From Trissonchulus latispiculum (lineage: Eukaryota > Nematoda > Enoplea > Enoplida > Ironidae), in assembly GCA_030248195.1 (NCBI GenBank), contig JASAND010028360.1, positions 1-64,000 of the forward strand: a stretch of 64,000 nt of DNA, read 5' to 3'. Positions within the stretch are counted from its first letter, which is position 1. Each line of letters starts with the position of its first letter. A program made the translations under genes and the position numbers. Shown here in pieces: positions 1 through 11,693 of this stretch. The notes below the pieces were generated by a model, which ran no database searches, had not been told where the DNA came from, and saw nothing but the letters and a program-made list of their open reading frames with translations.

Positions 1-1427
1 AAAACTGTATAAAATAAAGGCCACTCGGGGCCGAATATGGGAAAATAAGTATTAATTGCCAATTTGGCCGCAATATTTAGTAAAATTTATATTTGTTATT
101 TTTAGGCCTTCCCTTGTCTCCTGGCCCCTTTCTTTCTTTTTAGACTTGACCTTTCGGCCGTAGACAAGGGAAGCCGCCCGTTGATTCCAGCAACAATTGT
201 CCTTCCTCGCCAAGACTCTGAGTCTAACTAGAAAGGAAACGGAAGGGCAATTGTTGCGTAAAAAATATGCATACTCTTAGCTACGTAATTTTCCGGAAAA
301 TAAAAGTTAAATATTATTAATCTACGTACTTGACTACCTAAGACTAACTAGTTTCATTTCTTTTAAATTATTGGGGAGGGAGTTAAGCCCCCTCCGAACG
401 TAATTTCACACTATGTGTATGTGTTAAAATCCTCTCTGCGAGGCAAGTCTCTGCTGGGAGAGAGCCAGCAGAGGCTCAAAGGGATGAATGGAACATGAAT
501 GGGCGTAACCTCACAAGTAGTTACGCATTGTTGTAAGGTCACCCAAGGCCAATATTACAAAATTAAAATGTAACTTAAACAAAACTTCTTTCGCTTATAA
601 CTTTCGCAATATTGGGAGTTAGGTGACCGGGTTTGGAGTTTTAGAATCAGCAGAGAATTGCCTTTCAGATAAGCCCAACTTGTATTTTGGCCAAAAATTG
701 CACAAATTGACTAATTATTACCTAAATAGTGCAGGTTATGCCTAATTAATACCTATGACCGCTAACTAACACTATTCCGTGCCCCTAATGGGCGAATTAT
801 AGCCTTATTTTGACCCATCTTCCAATATTCGCACTGATTAACTGCATACAACGTTTTAAACTCGTAGTTTCTTGTTAAATTGCCGGTTATTAAGCAACTT
901 CTTTCTTTGAACTTATTTTCCATGATGATTTTCAACTATTTTAAACAGTTTCTGAGTGGTTTTCTTGGCAATGTGAGGCCTTATTCGTGGCCTGGGAAGA
1001 GTAACGACTCCTCCATTATACGGAAAACCGTATTAGGGCCTATTACTGACCCAGGAAGGGTAACGACCCCTCCGTTATTGGCTGATGACCTACCTAAGCT
1101 TCCTTAACCTACGTTCCACTAAGATTCCATTCCATTTTCGTGTCGTTTGCGTGCGCGTAATACTATTTTATGTCTTATTCTTCCTATTTACACTAGAACC
1201 TATGTCCCTAATAATAAGTTTCTGGGGGGTTTCACACTGACTGGCAACTCGGGTAACTGCAGAACAGTTACTTTATACAATGCTTGGACGTTTCACAGTT
1301 CACATTAAAATTCCACAAGCACGCCACTCATTAAGAGCTCAAATCATTTCCATCAAGAGTCACAATCTCCCACAAGTTAAGCTTTTCCCTGTACATTTTT
1401 AGGGTTCGTTTTGCCTTTTCCATTACA
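1..1427. other. Unassigned AT-rich stretch
   Basis: I see no convincing coding region here. The short open frame near 880-1107 lacks family resemblance and lies over a degenerate direct repeat (about 991-1019 and 1050-1078, sharing GGAAGRGTAACGACYCCTCC). Two hairpins occur near the left end. The stretch may be the inner part of an element that runs off the window's left edge. Confidence 0.4.
106..257. repeat. Two adjacent perfect or near-perfect hairpins
   Basis: CTTCCCTTGTCT (about 108-119) is the reverse complement of AGACAAGGGAAG (162-173). Immediately after, GCAACAATTG (190-199) pairs with CAATTGTTGC (248-257), and the adjoining CCTTCC pairs with GGAAGG. Two separate stem pairs side by side suggest secondary structure or a small palindromic element. 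No function is assigned. Confidence 0.6.
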
Positions 1428-1960
1428 TATTGTCTGTTGTCTATTTCCTACTTTTTGGTGCAGCTAGAACTTTCACTTGTGAAACATGTCCGCGAGCGAT
1501 TGTGTTTTAAGCAGACTCTGCCTTTTTCCTATTTCCTACTTTCTGCACTCAGTTCGTATTGCAGTTCAGAATTAGATGTCACATGACGCAATAAAACCCA
1601 ATCGACTAATGCTGCAGCTCCACTGTAGCTATATATATTTCTCAAATTCTCAACAATTTGTGAGAATGCTAGGCTGTCAGCGGAAGAAAATTTAATTGAA
1701 ATTAGATGAAACCATATGTAAAATAAATAATTATAGATTTATGTAAATGTTGTTCATTAAATTATTCGAGAAATTCTCTGAACAAGATTTTGAGGAAATT
1801 GAAATAAATTGAATTGAACATAAAAATTGAATGGAAGATGGATGAACCAACATTATTTATTGCAGCGCAAAAGTGATTCATTTAGTTTCTTTTTAAGGAT
1901 GATGGTACGAGTCCATAATAATTCTTTTATATATAGAGTATGCGCTGTCGTTCTGATCGA

Positions 1961-2110
1961 CCCCCCCCCAAACGGAGAACATTCGCGTATTGTGGTCGGA
2001 GCACCGTTACGCCATGTCAAGAAGAGAAGCCCTCTAGTGGCTTAAATTTTTTAAATTTCTTCTCTTCTTTCTTCTTAAACTCTTCTTCTTAAATAATTAT
2101 GGACTCTTGA
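1961..2110. mobile_element. Terminal fragment of a CAAGAGT-family G-rich element
   Basis: The sequence from the C-run at 1961 through ATTCGCGTATTGTGGTCGG to AATTATGGACTCTTG at about 2096-2110 matches the right end of the complete element at 27678-28595. Only this end is present; the rest has been lost or replaced. Confidence 0.7.
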
Positions 2111-2343
2111 TTGGACAGACTATTATAAAAGTTCGATTAAATTCTGTTTAGTGACTATTTTATAAACTTTGTTTCCTGATTTAATATGTTTTGAAATTGC
2201 ATAAAGCTCTTTCCAACTCCCCAAATTTAGTTATAGCGTTTCAAAGAATCACCACGAAAACATAAAAGCATAGCACAAAAGGATATCATCACCTTAAAAT
2301 ACATCAGTTTTTGTGCTCAGACTTACACAAGCAGCAATTTTTA

Positions 2344-2480
2344 TGTGCGGGTACGTGTGGGCAAGATTACAACTGTGCGGGTACCTGCGGGCCGGATTAT
2401 GTGTGTGCGGGCCGCGGGCCGGGGTGATGCGGGCCGCGGTCACGAAGTGCGGGCTGCGGGCCCAGCGCGGTCCAGAAAAA
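2344..2480. repeat. GCGGGCC-rich island
   Basis: A local island of repeated GTGCGGGTAC and GCGGGCCGCGGGCC motifs stands out from AT-rich surroundings. It has overlapping open frames on both strands, as expected for stop-poor GC-rich DNA, so these are not called as genes. Confidence 0.55.
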
Positions 2481-2885
2481 TCGGCCCGCATACAACTCTA
2501 GGTCAACCAATCCCATAACGCACAGAATACAGGTTTCTTTTCTAAACGGCAAAAAACAATTGCAGGTTTTTTAATAATATCAGGAACGGGGGATTCATGA
2601 TTTCAACCCCAAGAACCCCCATGAAAATAAAAGCTCCAAGGAAAACAAGTGCTAGATCAGAACGCATCAAAAAGTGAGTTTTCTTTTGACATGGGCCTAT
2701 GAGATATCATATAGTATATATTCTATTCGCGTGACTTTGTTTACGTCTAATTTTGGAAATTTCCAGCCTGAACTAGCACGTTTCCTGCTCTTTCCGGATG
2801 ATATAAAAATGTAATCTGCAACAATTTTTATATCATTAAAAAGAGCAGAAAAAATGCTACCGAGTTGTAGAATTAGTTTTTCAAG

Positions 2886-3012
2886 ACTCGCGTTCCTGTC
2901 CTGAAATTAGACCCCTGTTCCTGATTCTGTTCCTGAAAATAAACCCCGTTCCTGTTCCTGTTCCTGGTTTCAGACCTTTGTTCCTATTCCTGTTCCTGTT
3001 CCTGTTCCTGGT
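2886..3012. repeat. TTCCTG hexamer array
   Basis: Degenerate tandem TTCCTG units alternate with short spacers such as GGTTTCAGACC. This is one of several elements in the window whose body is built from a private hexamer. Confidence 0.7.
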
Positions 3013-3812
3013 TTTAGACACCACCATATAATGGTTCATCCATCTTCCATTCAATTTTTATATTCAATTCAATTTATTTCAATTTCCTCAAAATCTTGTT
3101 CAGAGAATTTACCGAATAATTTAATGAACAACATTTACATAAATCTTTATAATTATTTATTTTACATATGGTTTCATCTAATTTCAATTAAATCTTCTTC
3201 CGCTGACAGCCTAGCATTCTCACAAATTGTTGAGAATTTGAGAAATATATATAGCTACAGTGGAGCTGCAGCATTAGTCGATTGGGTTTTATTGCGTCAT
3301 GTGAATTCTGAACTGCAATACGAACTGAGTGCAGAAAGTAGGAAATAGGAAAAAGGCAGAGTCTGCTTAAAACACAATCGCTCGCGGACATGTTTCACAA
3401 GTGAAAGTTCTAGCTGCACCAAAAAGTAGGAAATAGACAACAGACAATAGGCAGAGTGTCCGGGTGTCCGGGGATTTTTCCTATCATTGTAAATTTCTAT
3501 GATCTCGGCAAAGATTTCGCAAAATATAAGGTATAAATAGTGTCTAAATTCTAAAATTCAGGGATTTAATTGCTTAATTTTAAACAGTACTCCATTTAGA
3601 ACTACCAACAATAAGGTTTTAGAAAATAGAACAGAATTTGTCTCTAAGGTCCTAATTGTTTAAAACCCATTGCTATAAATATCTTAAGTTCTATTCTTCT
3701 AAATCCTAAGCGCTAAGACTTTACTCAACATTTACTAAACATAGGAATTAGAACGCTAGTGTTTAGAACTTTAGAGACTTTGTTCACAGTCATCTTTGAA
3801 TTGGCCGCCCAG

Positions 3813-3879
3813 CCAATCAGAACAGAGTGTTGCAAACGTTCGCCCAATCAGAATCGAGCATTGCATATTCTCGCCCAAT
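3813..3879 (+). promoter_or_regulatory. Three CCAAT boxes spaced exactly 31 bp in E2's left TIR
   Basis: CCAATCAG occurs at 3813, 3844 and 3875. Regularly spaced CCAAT boxes are a known arrangement for NF-Y-driven, TATA-less promoters. They lie about 500 bases upstream of the transposase start codon. The promoter role is inferred. Confidence 0.55.
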
Positions 3880-4278
3880 CAGATCCCCTTCATATTCCTG
3901 GCAGTTATAGTTACTGTGTGTTGAGTAGACAATCATTTGGGAGGTTTGGGAGGATTTACCGTCCAGAAACAATTCCGCCACCAGGTTGGGAATAGTACTT
4001 GGGTGGAAAACTTTCGAGAATCTTTTACCGTGTATCCACTTTCTTTGCTGTTATTTTTCCTTCCTTTTACATTAAATTGCGCAGAAGTGTGAATCCTTTT
4101 ACTAAATTTCTTATGCTTGCTCTGGATTTTAAAACTTGCATCATCTCCATATTACATACTTACAAATTCCAAGTTTTTGAAAACTTATTTTATTCCAAAA
4201 GTCTTACAAAATTAAAGAAGGTTTGGTGGTCCCTGGGAAGTTTTGGCTATAACCCATTACTTCCTTAATTCCTGGATA

Positions 4279-4305
4279 CCTTACCTTACCTACCTACCTA
4301 CCTAC
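4279..4305. repeat. ACCT/TACC microsatellite
   Basis: A short run of tandem TACC units lies between the left TIR and the transposase start. Confidence 0.8.
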
Positions 4306-4383
4306 GTTAAGTAATCAAACAATTTAGTGTTCTACTATAGGTTTGTTTTTAGTGGAAGTAACTTAAAATATCAGTGATTGGTT

Positions 4384-6464
4384 ATGGATGCAGTTGATCA
4401 CCAACAGCTATATGCTTGGGTTAGCGCTGGCTGGACAATACCTGAAATATCCGAGCATTTGAAAACGACTTTTCCAGGCGAACGAGGTTTTTCTGTAATT
4501 TCAGTTCAACGTAAATTGACAGAATTAGGAATTTCACGGAAACTGGAACAAGCTGCGAACACGGTCGATGAGATGGTATACCAAGCCAGTTTGCGCCTAG
4601 GCAACAAGTCAGGGAGACGGTATGTCAAAGGTTATCTTGAAGCTAGCGGCGTGAAACGCCTAGGAGAACACAGGATCGGAAAAAGTCTTCAGCGTATTGA
4701 CCCGACGGAACATTTTGGGCGGTACCAGGGTACTTATCGTAACCTAAACCCAAGGCCCTACATTGCTGAGTATTTTGGTCATCGTTTGCATTTCGATCAA
4801 AATGAAAAACTTGCCCGATTTGGCGTTACCCACGTTGCTGCAATGGATGGCTATTCTGGATTTATTACTTCGTATGCAGTAATGCCAATAAAAAACAACA
4901 TCATTATATATGACAGAGTCTACCGAGCAGCAGTTGAAACTTATGGCATGTGGGATCAAGTATGAGAGAAACTGTTTATTTTTGGACTTTTAAAGTTTCT
5001 TAACTCAAGTTCAACGTTGAATCTGAATTCGTAGTATTAGCATCAATGAATATTCATAGCATCGTCTCTCTGTGCCAAGAGTATGCCACTATTTTTATTG
5101 TCTGTTACCGAGTTGCGATGTTGCTAATTGTTGTGAGGAGCAATGACCCGTTGGCGTACTCAGTTTACTGTGAGTGCTAGCAGTTTTGGCTTTCACATTA
5201 GTTATCCGAGCAATAACTAAACTCAGTGCGCTAACGGGTCATTTCTCCTCGCAACATCACGCAACAAATTCCATAATACCAGCTATCCATCCTTAATTGG
5301 TTGATGAAAAGGTACTACTGCTGTGGGAAGGTAACAGGTGTCTGTGTTCTGGCGTAACTCCTGATGAAGAGCTAGCCCCTTCCAGCTAGCCCCCCGGTAA
5401 GTTGTCATTTATGGCTTCGGGCTGAGAATCCGGAGATAAGCACTGGCACCCTATAACCTTCTGTAGGTTCTTTCCAGAGGTTACTTTACTTTTACTTTTA
5501 CTTAAAACCATTATGAACGGAATCGTGTTTGTTCCAGGTAGTCGTTGACGGGGGAAGAGAGTTTGCATTGACATTGTCGGTGCAACAAGCATACAAAGAT
5601 TTTCGCACAAATCGGGACAGAAATCCTTTCAAGCAACTTACGTCTATGAAGAACAACAGAATTGAGCGATTTTGGCCAGAAGTCAACTCACGCATCAACT
5701 ATCCAATTAAAACAGCCCTGATATGGATGGTTGATCAGGGAATGTTGGATGAGAACGACGATGCTACTAAATTCTTCTGCTCAGCGGTATCATGTGAGAT
5801 CGCCAAAATTGGCCTGTCCAACCATGTTCTTGCTAGAAATCATCACCATATTGCAGGTAAAAATAACCTGAATATAAGGACTCCTTTTATCATTTTTTGC
5901 GAATTTTGACTTTGTACAGCTACGGAAGGGCCGTTCTGCTAACACATTAGAACGGAAACAGGAAGTGAAACCCATTTTACATAGTTTGACTCGTTTGACG
6001 TACATTGTCCAAAAAATAATCCGAGACCGTATTCACTGCCTTGATTGGTACCCTCTAGCTAAGTATTATTACAATAGCCCATTTCAGTTTCAGTGACTGA
6101 AGTATCACCATTTCTAGCTAAAGTGACTACACAGTAAAGTCAAAGGAATAAAAATATATCGAAAACTGTGTTTGCTTTAGGAAGGGGAAAGCCGTGCGAT
6201 CTGATGGAGAATAACTTCAACTGTGCCCCAGCTCCGGAACTTCCTGATTCTCAGTCCGCTGCCGAAATGTATAGACTTAACGGGGGCCATTTAACAGATG
6301 AACACGACTTTGGAACTGATCCTCTGGCTGCCTCTTTGTACCTGAAGCAGCTTCGACGTAATCGATCTTCATCCCCGATCCAGTATAGATACACAAGGAT
6401 TGGTCGTCAAAGTAAGAACGGACGTCATCTTGAATGTGGTTTAGATTTGCTGTGTTTTCCGTGA
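4384..6464 (+). CDS. E2 transposase, integrase (rve)-like DDE protein, three exons
   Basis: Exons 4384-4959, 5538-5856 and 6181-6464 join in frame (phases 0 and 1) to give 392 residues. Donors are GTATGA and GTAAAA; acceptors are TTCCAG and CTTTAG. The ATG at 4384 is the first in frame. The N-terminal 60 residues look helix-turn-helix-like. The catalytic core has a first Asp in HFDQNEKL, followed by the conserved MDGYSGFI. A second Asp is in VVVDGGRE, created across intron 1, and the Glu is in NNRIERFW 39 residues later. The C-terminal GGHLT…DFGTDPL block is typical of animal proteins annotated as integrase core domain. All catalytic residues and both introns are intact, so it could be active. 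It would cut and join E2's TIRs in the nucleus. The superfamily name is uncertain. Confidence 0.85.
5108..5275. repeat. Small hairpin element in transposase intron 1
   Basis: TTGCGATGTTGC…GAGGAGCAATGACCCG is mirrored by CGGGTCATTTCTCCTCGC…GCAACAA. It is a MITE-like palindrome of about 165 bases. Confidence 0.6.
5280..5485 (+). repeat. Dispersed ~200-bp repeat, SINE-like, in transposase intron 1
   Basis: It shares order and many words with the reverse complement of 41830-42030, for example CTGGCGTAA…CCTGATGAAG, AATCCGGA and GGCACCCTATAA. Two diverged copies on opposite strands indicate a dispersed family. I saw no RNA polymerase III boxes or tail clear enough to name it. Confidence 0.55.
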
Positions 6465-8838
6465 TCAGAAGATTTCGAAAACGTCCCATACCCAAGAGGC
6501 CCAGTTTCGTCGTAGATTTCTCCCTAATTGCACATCCAATCGATGGGTATCCACCTTCTGACGCTTGGATCCGGCAGAAGTAGGTCGAATGATGGCAGAA
6601 CTGTTAGATGGAGGTGGTGGTGGTACAACAGGCCGAATAGCAGAAAATGCCTGTTGCATCGGAGACATTGTGTTCCCCAGGTAGCTGGAACAATAATAAC
6701 AATATACAAAATCATAAATTAGAAATCAAAGCGAATATTTACAATTAAGTTTCACAATTTTAATAGGCGAAATATAAACGGTTGAAAAGTTGACTTGAAA
6801 TGTAGACCAATCTTTTAGCACAAATTTTGTAAAGCTACGGCATCCATCAAAATTCAATATGATTTTCCGAACAAATCTCTTCCCCAACAAACTCCTGACG
6901 CCTGGGTGCGGTGTAAAACAGCATGAAAATAGCTTGTTTCAAGAGATTTGGCTGAACGAGGATTAAACTTAGATTAATACCGCAAGAGTTAAAAATACCA
7001 GAAACAAAAACCAACACCTTCAATGAGTAGTCAGTGTCAAAGCACTAATCTCTTGCAAATACTGATACCAGTGAGGAAAAGGAGGAACCCCCACAGAATC
7101 ATTTCATGAAGTTTTCTTTAAAAACTTATATTTAACAATTAATTAAATGTCATCAAAATATGCAAAAGTTTGTGATTTAGCATAGAAAAGAAATGCCAGA
7201 AGAAGAAGACGAGGAAAGAAGAAGAAGAAGTTACTTTCAGTTCCGTCTTAGGGTAATAGAATTGGTATATGGAATTGGAATACCGTTCCGCAATCATTAC
7301 AACTAATTATATAACCACTTCCTTTAATGTAAACACTTTAAAACAAACTTGCGATATCCAAGATTTAGTTCAGGAGTGGACCGTACATCTTCACCGCAAA
7401 CCAGGCAAGACTCTGCGGAAATTTCGGAACTATCGAATTCACCAGATTCCATGTCAGGGAACACGATAGCAGCTTCCTGATCATAGGGAGCCAAATAGAC
7501 TGTATGGGGCTGTATCTAAAACAAAACTCAACTCACTAAACAATACTAATTAGATATTATCACTGACGTATCGAGGGTTTCCTTCCTGGCGAGAGGGGTA
7601 AGGCCTCCCTAGAGGAAATTTCTTCCGACGGGGAGTTCCCCAGAGAAGTTGAAGAACTTTCGCTTATACAATAAAATCGTTCATCAACTCGTTAACTTTA
7701 ACTTATCAAAATTCTGAACTTTTTCTTATAAGAAAATTACTATGCCATTACAAAAAGCGGAAAATATATGAACTTTTCTGTTTTCTTTTGGTTTTTCCGA
7801 ATTTTCTCCGTGCTTTTTTCTACTTTCGGATCGCGACATTGGCCATCTCCTCCCCCAACTAGTGTTTTCCTTTTGAGAAAACTATTTCCTGATTCTTGCC
7901 CAATTAACTGGTGCAAACTGAAATTGGACGGCAGAAGGTAACCCCTCGGCTTAGGCCTCCGTCCACTAAGGAACTTGTTCTCAACAACAGACCAAAAACT
8001 ATACCAAAAATATTAATGAAATAATAGGAAAAACATACTTGGTTTAGGTTACTGGGCCTCTTAAAAATTTTAAATTTAAAGATTTATTTTAAAAGGTTTA
8101 AAATGGTTTATAAAGAAAACTTTAAAAGATTTTTAAAAAGTGGGACACATAAAAAATAAACAAACAGAGAAATATAGAAATATGCTGCTCATGCTATACT
8201 GCAACCAACAGTACATATGGAGAGATTCAGCAACAAAATTCGGAGCGAGACGAGCAGAATCCGGAGCCTAAATCTTGAAAAATGTCCATCCAAAATGTGA
8301 GTGTGGCTGCAGTAAAAAGTGGGGTGGGGTTTGAAAAAAGTGTGAGGTGGTCTGGGTCTGGCAAAAAGAGGGTGGGCGTCGAAAAAAGTCTATTTGGGGG
8401 GGAGGGGTAAGAAAAATTTGTTCGGCGAAAAATCGGTTTTTCGTTAGAAAACTAAAAACTTCTCAATGTTCAGCTTTTAGCGATTTTTAAGGTAATTAAG
8501 CAAGTTTTTGCAATTTTTGCTTTTTTTGAAAATTTTCTAATTTTTGGCTAAAAATTTGCAAAAATTCAGGTAAGGGTTTGAAATTTTTGGAAGGGGGGTG
8601 GTCGGTCAAAGGCCAATTGGGGGGGGGTGGAAAAATTGTTTAGGGGTGAGGCTCGGCGAACCACTCCCCCCCCCCCCTTACCCACCCATGGGTATAAACA
8701 TGACCTTATAAGTTACTAATCACGACTTACCGAAAATACAGTGCAAATCTGCTGCACCTTTACGTTGCGAGCAGAAAAGGAGCGCTGAATCGGAGGATTT
8801 TCACGTTTCAATTGAATAACTCTTTGATCCTGATCCAT
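6465..8838 (-). CDS. E2 second gene, unknown function, three exons (minus strand)
   Basis: Minus-strand exons 8838-8731, 7515-7349 and 6684-6465 join in frame to 164 residues. Exon 1 starts ATGGATCAGGATC and ends at a strong GTAAGT donor. Exon 2 follows TTTGTTTTAG, is acidic (DMESGEFDSSEISAES) and has a CLVCGE pair of cysteines; its donor, GTTTGT, is weak. Exon 3 follows TTGTTCCAG and holds a run of five prolines and a basic stretch (GSKRQK). The stop codon (6465-6467 on the plus strand) directly abuts the transposase stop, so the two genes are tail to tail. I do not recognise the protein; an accessory DNA-binding or regulatory role is a guess. More exons could hide in the 1.2-kb first intron. 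Confidence 0.6.
7516..8730. other. Intron 1 of E2's minus-strand gene
   Basis: No exon was identified. The part from about 8290 to 8690 alternates G-runs with A-rich and GAAAAATT motifs and ends in a C-run, and looks like a degenerate insertion. The part around 7570-7980 contains short mirrored words (GGCCTCC / AAGGCCTCC). Nothing further can be supported. Confidence 0.4.
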
Positions 8839-8952
8839 TTGAAGTTTATATACACACACTTGGAACTAACAAAGCAACGACGACTAGCTCAAGAAAACAA
8901 TCTAAAATGAGCGCCAATTTGAAATAATCGTTTGAAACAGACTGAAACTCTG

Positions 8953-9027
8953 ATTGGACGACAATATGCAATGCTCGATTCCGATTGGGCGAACAGACGA
9001 ACATTTGCAACTCTCTGTTCTGATTGG
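8953..9027 (-). promoter_or_regulatory. Mirror CCAAT boxes in E2's right TIR
   Basis: ATTGG (CCAAT on the minus strand) occurs at 8953, 8984 and 9023, giving spacings of 31 and 39. The larger gap reflects an 8-base insertion relative to the left TIR. They lie upstream of the minus-strand gene that starts at 8838, so each TIR may drive one gene. Confidence 0.5.
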
Positions 9028-10806
9028 CTGATAACAAAGTCTCTAAAGTTCTAAACACTAGCGTTCTAATTCCTATGTTTAGTAAATGTTGAATAAAGTC
9101 TTAGCGCTTAGGATTTAGAAGAATAGAACTTAAGATATTTATAGCAATGGGTTTTAAACAATTAGGACCTTAGAGACAAATTCTGTTCTATTTTCTAAAA
9201 CCTTATTGTTGGTAGTTCTAAATGGAGTACTGTTTAAAATTAAGCAATTAAATCCCTGAATTTTAGAATTTAGACACTATTTATACCTTATATTTTGTGA
9301 AATCGTTGCCGAGATCATAGAAATTTACAATGATAGGAAAAATCCCCGGACAGTCCGGGGATTCTAGTATCATTTCTAATTTCTAAAAATTTCAAGAAGA
9401 TATTTTAGAAATATACTCTAAATTTCAAAGATTTCAAAAAGGATTATAAGAAATTTAAACATTCCACATCTGTTTCCTATAATTTGTAAAATTAGACTTT
9501 AGAATTTAGGAATTAGGATTTAGAAAACTTAGCTTGTCCGGGGAATTTTTTGTCATCTTAATTTTCTAATTTCTATTCTTTAGATAATAGAAAATTTTAC
9601 TTAATTTCTATGTTCTATGTTCTAAATATTAGATTTTAGAAAATTAAGTATTAGGCTTTTAAAATTCGAAGTTTAGGTTTTAGAATTTAGAATTTTAGAC
9701 TTTAGAAATTTTTAAAATTTGTTTCTAAAGTCTAATCTCTAAAATCTAAAGCAAAAATCCTAATTTCTAAAGTCAAAGCATTCAATGTGCGCATTGCGTA
9801 TAATTTAATCAACGGAAACAGACCCGATGCAGTCTGGCTGTCCGATTGCGCCAACAGTGTTGTTCTAGCTTAGGATCAAACTCATACATGAGAACGCTTT
9901 AATGTCAGTGGACGTGGTGGCCATTCTAAGTTCAGGCTAAAGTAGGATTGAATATAGCGAATTTCGAGTTTTCGCGCTATTACTAGCGCTTTGATAGAGC
10001 GAATGCGCTGCCTTCTTAGTTCGCCTACTTACTAGGTTCTATTTCCTAATTTTGTCTCGAATTTAAGCTTTAGCGGAGTAGCATTGTCACGTGTCCCAAC
10101 GTCGCTATGAAACCTAGTGAGTTGATGTTTCAGCTCTACTGTAGCTATATATATTTTTAAGAAATCTGATATCCACACAAACTGTTAAATTTTAATTTTA
10201 CTACTTTTAAAATTAACTTATTTTAAAATAGGTTTAGACAGTCTAAAAAATAAATTACAAATCGAAACATGGTTGTTCAAGTCAGTGCTTGAATATTATT
10301 TGAGATTTAGAAACTAATTGCTAGTTAATACAAAATTTATTTATTTTAGAATTTAAGTAGTAATACCAGAACAAGAGTTTGATAACATTTTCATCAGTTC
10401 TTCTATAATTATAATTCCTCAATTAAAGTTAACTATTAACTTCCTCAATTAACTAATAAAAGCCTAATGAATAATCAGAAGCATTGGTAAGCTTTTGGCA
10501 ATGTGCTTCTTGGTAAAAGTAAACTCAACTTTTATACTTCATAGTTATCATCTCAAAGTAAAATAGTCCATATTGGACATTTGTTTGTATCTGGTGGTGA
10601 CCAAAATCTGGAACAGCAACAAAGGTCTAAAAGGAGCATAGAAAGAGCAGAGTTCAAAGGTTCTAAAACCAAAAATGTTCATTTCGGTGCCCTTTCTCCA
10701 GCCATAACAACCAATCCGGTGTGTCGACTACTGAAAGAATAATTGCAAAACCCAAATGTTTCTTATCTTTGCACCTAAAAATGGGGGACTGGCTCCAGAA
10801 TGTGAC

Positions 10807-11153
10807 AGGCACAGGACATATATACTTGTCAAGTTTCATTGACTTTCATAATAAGGTGTCTAAAACCAGGATCCGTTTCAGGATCAGGATCAGGATCGTG
10901 TGACTAAAAACAGGATCTATTTCAGGATCGGCTAAAAACTTCAGGATCGGGTTCAGAACTCAGGATTCAGCCGTAAGTCGAATGCTGAAGTTATATGCCG
11001 ATCTGGAAACCGATCCTGAAATTGATATATCTTTAGACACACAAATTGATATATCTTTAGACACCCGATCCTGATCCTGAAACGGATCCTGGTTTTAGTC
11101 ACCTTCTTATGAAAGTCAATGAAACTTGACAAGCATATATGTCCTGTGCCTTG
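10807..11153. repeat. Inverted repeat with GGATCCTGA array inside E3
   Basis: GGCACAGGACATATATACTTGTCAAG… at about 10807-10900 is mirrored at about 11061-11153. The inner part is built from AGGATC units. It is a small insertion with its own hexamer-armed termini. Confidence 0.7.
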
Positions 11154-11310
11154 GGCAGAAAAGGGTTAAAAACCAAACCAAGAAATGCTTTAAGTATGCC
11201 AGAAAAATCAGCAAATCGATCTCATAGAGCGTTTTACGAATGAGCTTGATCTAAGCTAGATGAGTACTGTTGGCGCAATTGGACAACCAGTCTGCATCGG
11301 CTCTGTTTGC

Positions 11311-11693
11311 ATGGGCACTGGATATCCGGATATCCGGATAATTTTTATATCCGGAAAATATGCGATTTGAGAAAAATATCCGGATATCCAGATATCCGTG
11401 TACATTTCAGACAAAGTTATGAAAAATTAGCAAATTTCTGACAAAAATTTCAAACCATTTTAAATATTTTCAAAAATTTCTTTGAAATTATTTTTGAAAC
11501 CAAGGTTGTGACTTGGTGTTATAATAGAAATTCACAGCGTACCGAACATTTGACAGAAAAATTAGAAATTTAACTGCTAAATCGAAAAATTTTCTTTAAG
11601 TTAAGTTTGAAATAGGCGAATAACCGGATATCCGGATATCCGATAACGCAAAATAGGCGGATATCCGGATATGAAAAAATATCCGGTGCCCAT
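11311..11693. mobile_element. GGATATCC palindrome element
   Basis: The ends ATGGGCAC and GTGCCCAT enclose arms made of repeated GGATATCC/ATATCCGG units. It is about 380 bases, has no coding region and is inserted in E3's right arm. Confidence 0.65.

Larger units (their letters stand above)
1428..3449. mobile_element. Inverted-repeat element with ~420-bp arms
   Basis: Bases 1428-1848 are repeated in inverted orientation at 3033-3449 with few differences. The outer ends are TATTGTCTGTTGTC and its complement. The 1.2-kb interior is a patchwork: the end of a CAAGAGT-family element, a GCGGGCC-rich island and a TTCCTG hexamer array. No transposase is visible. It is either a non-autonomous foldback-type transposon or two copies of one repeat facing each other. 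Long open frames inside the arms are mirror images of each other and are not taken as genes. Confidence 0.75.
3465..9352. mobile_element. E2: complete two-gene transposon with long TIRs
   Basis: The terminal inverted repeats are about 400 bases (3465-3882 and about 8950-9352) and begin TGTCCGGGGATTTTTCC. The element encodes a spliced DDE transposase on the plus strand and a second spliced gene on the minus strand, convergent and each reading inward from one TIR. It sits 8 bases inside E1's left end. The flanks GTCCGGG (3458-3464) and GTCCGGG (9353-9359) read as a 7-bp target duplication, although E3 of the same family shows 6 bp. The integrase-like transposase suggests a superfamily near Ginger or IS3EU; that placement is inference only. 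Confidence 0.85.

Noticed and set aside
3759..9058. Frames at both ends of E2 beginning MFRTLETL
   Set aside because: They are mirror images within the TIRs and contain the CCAAT boxes. There is no evidence for translation.
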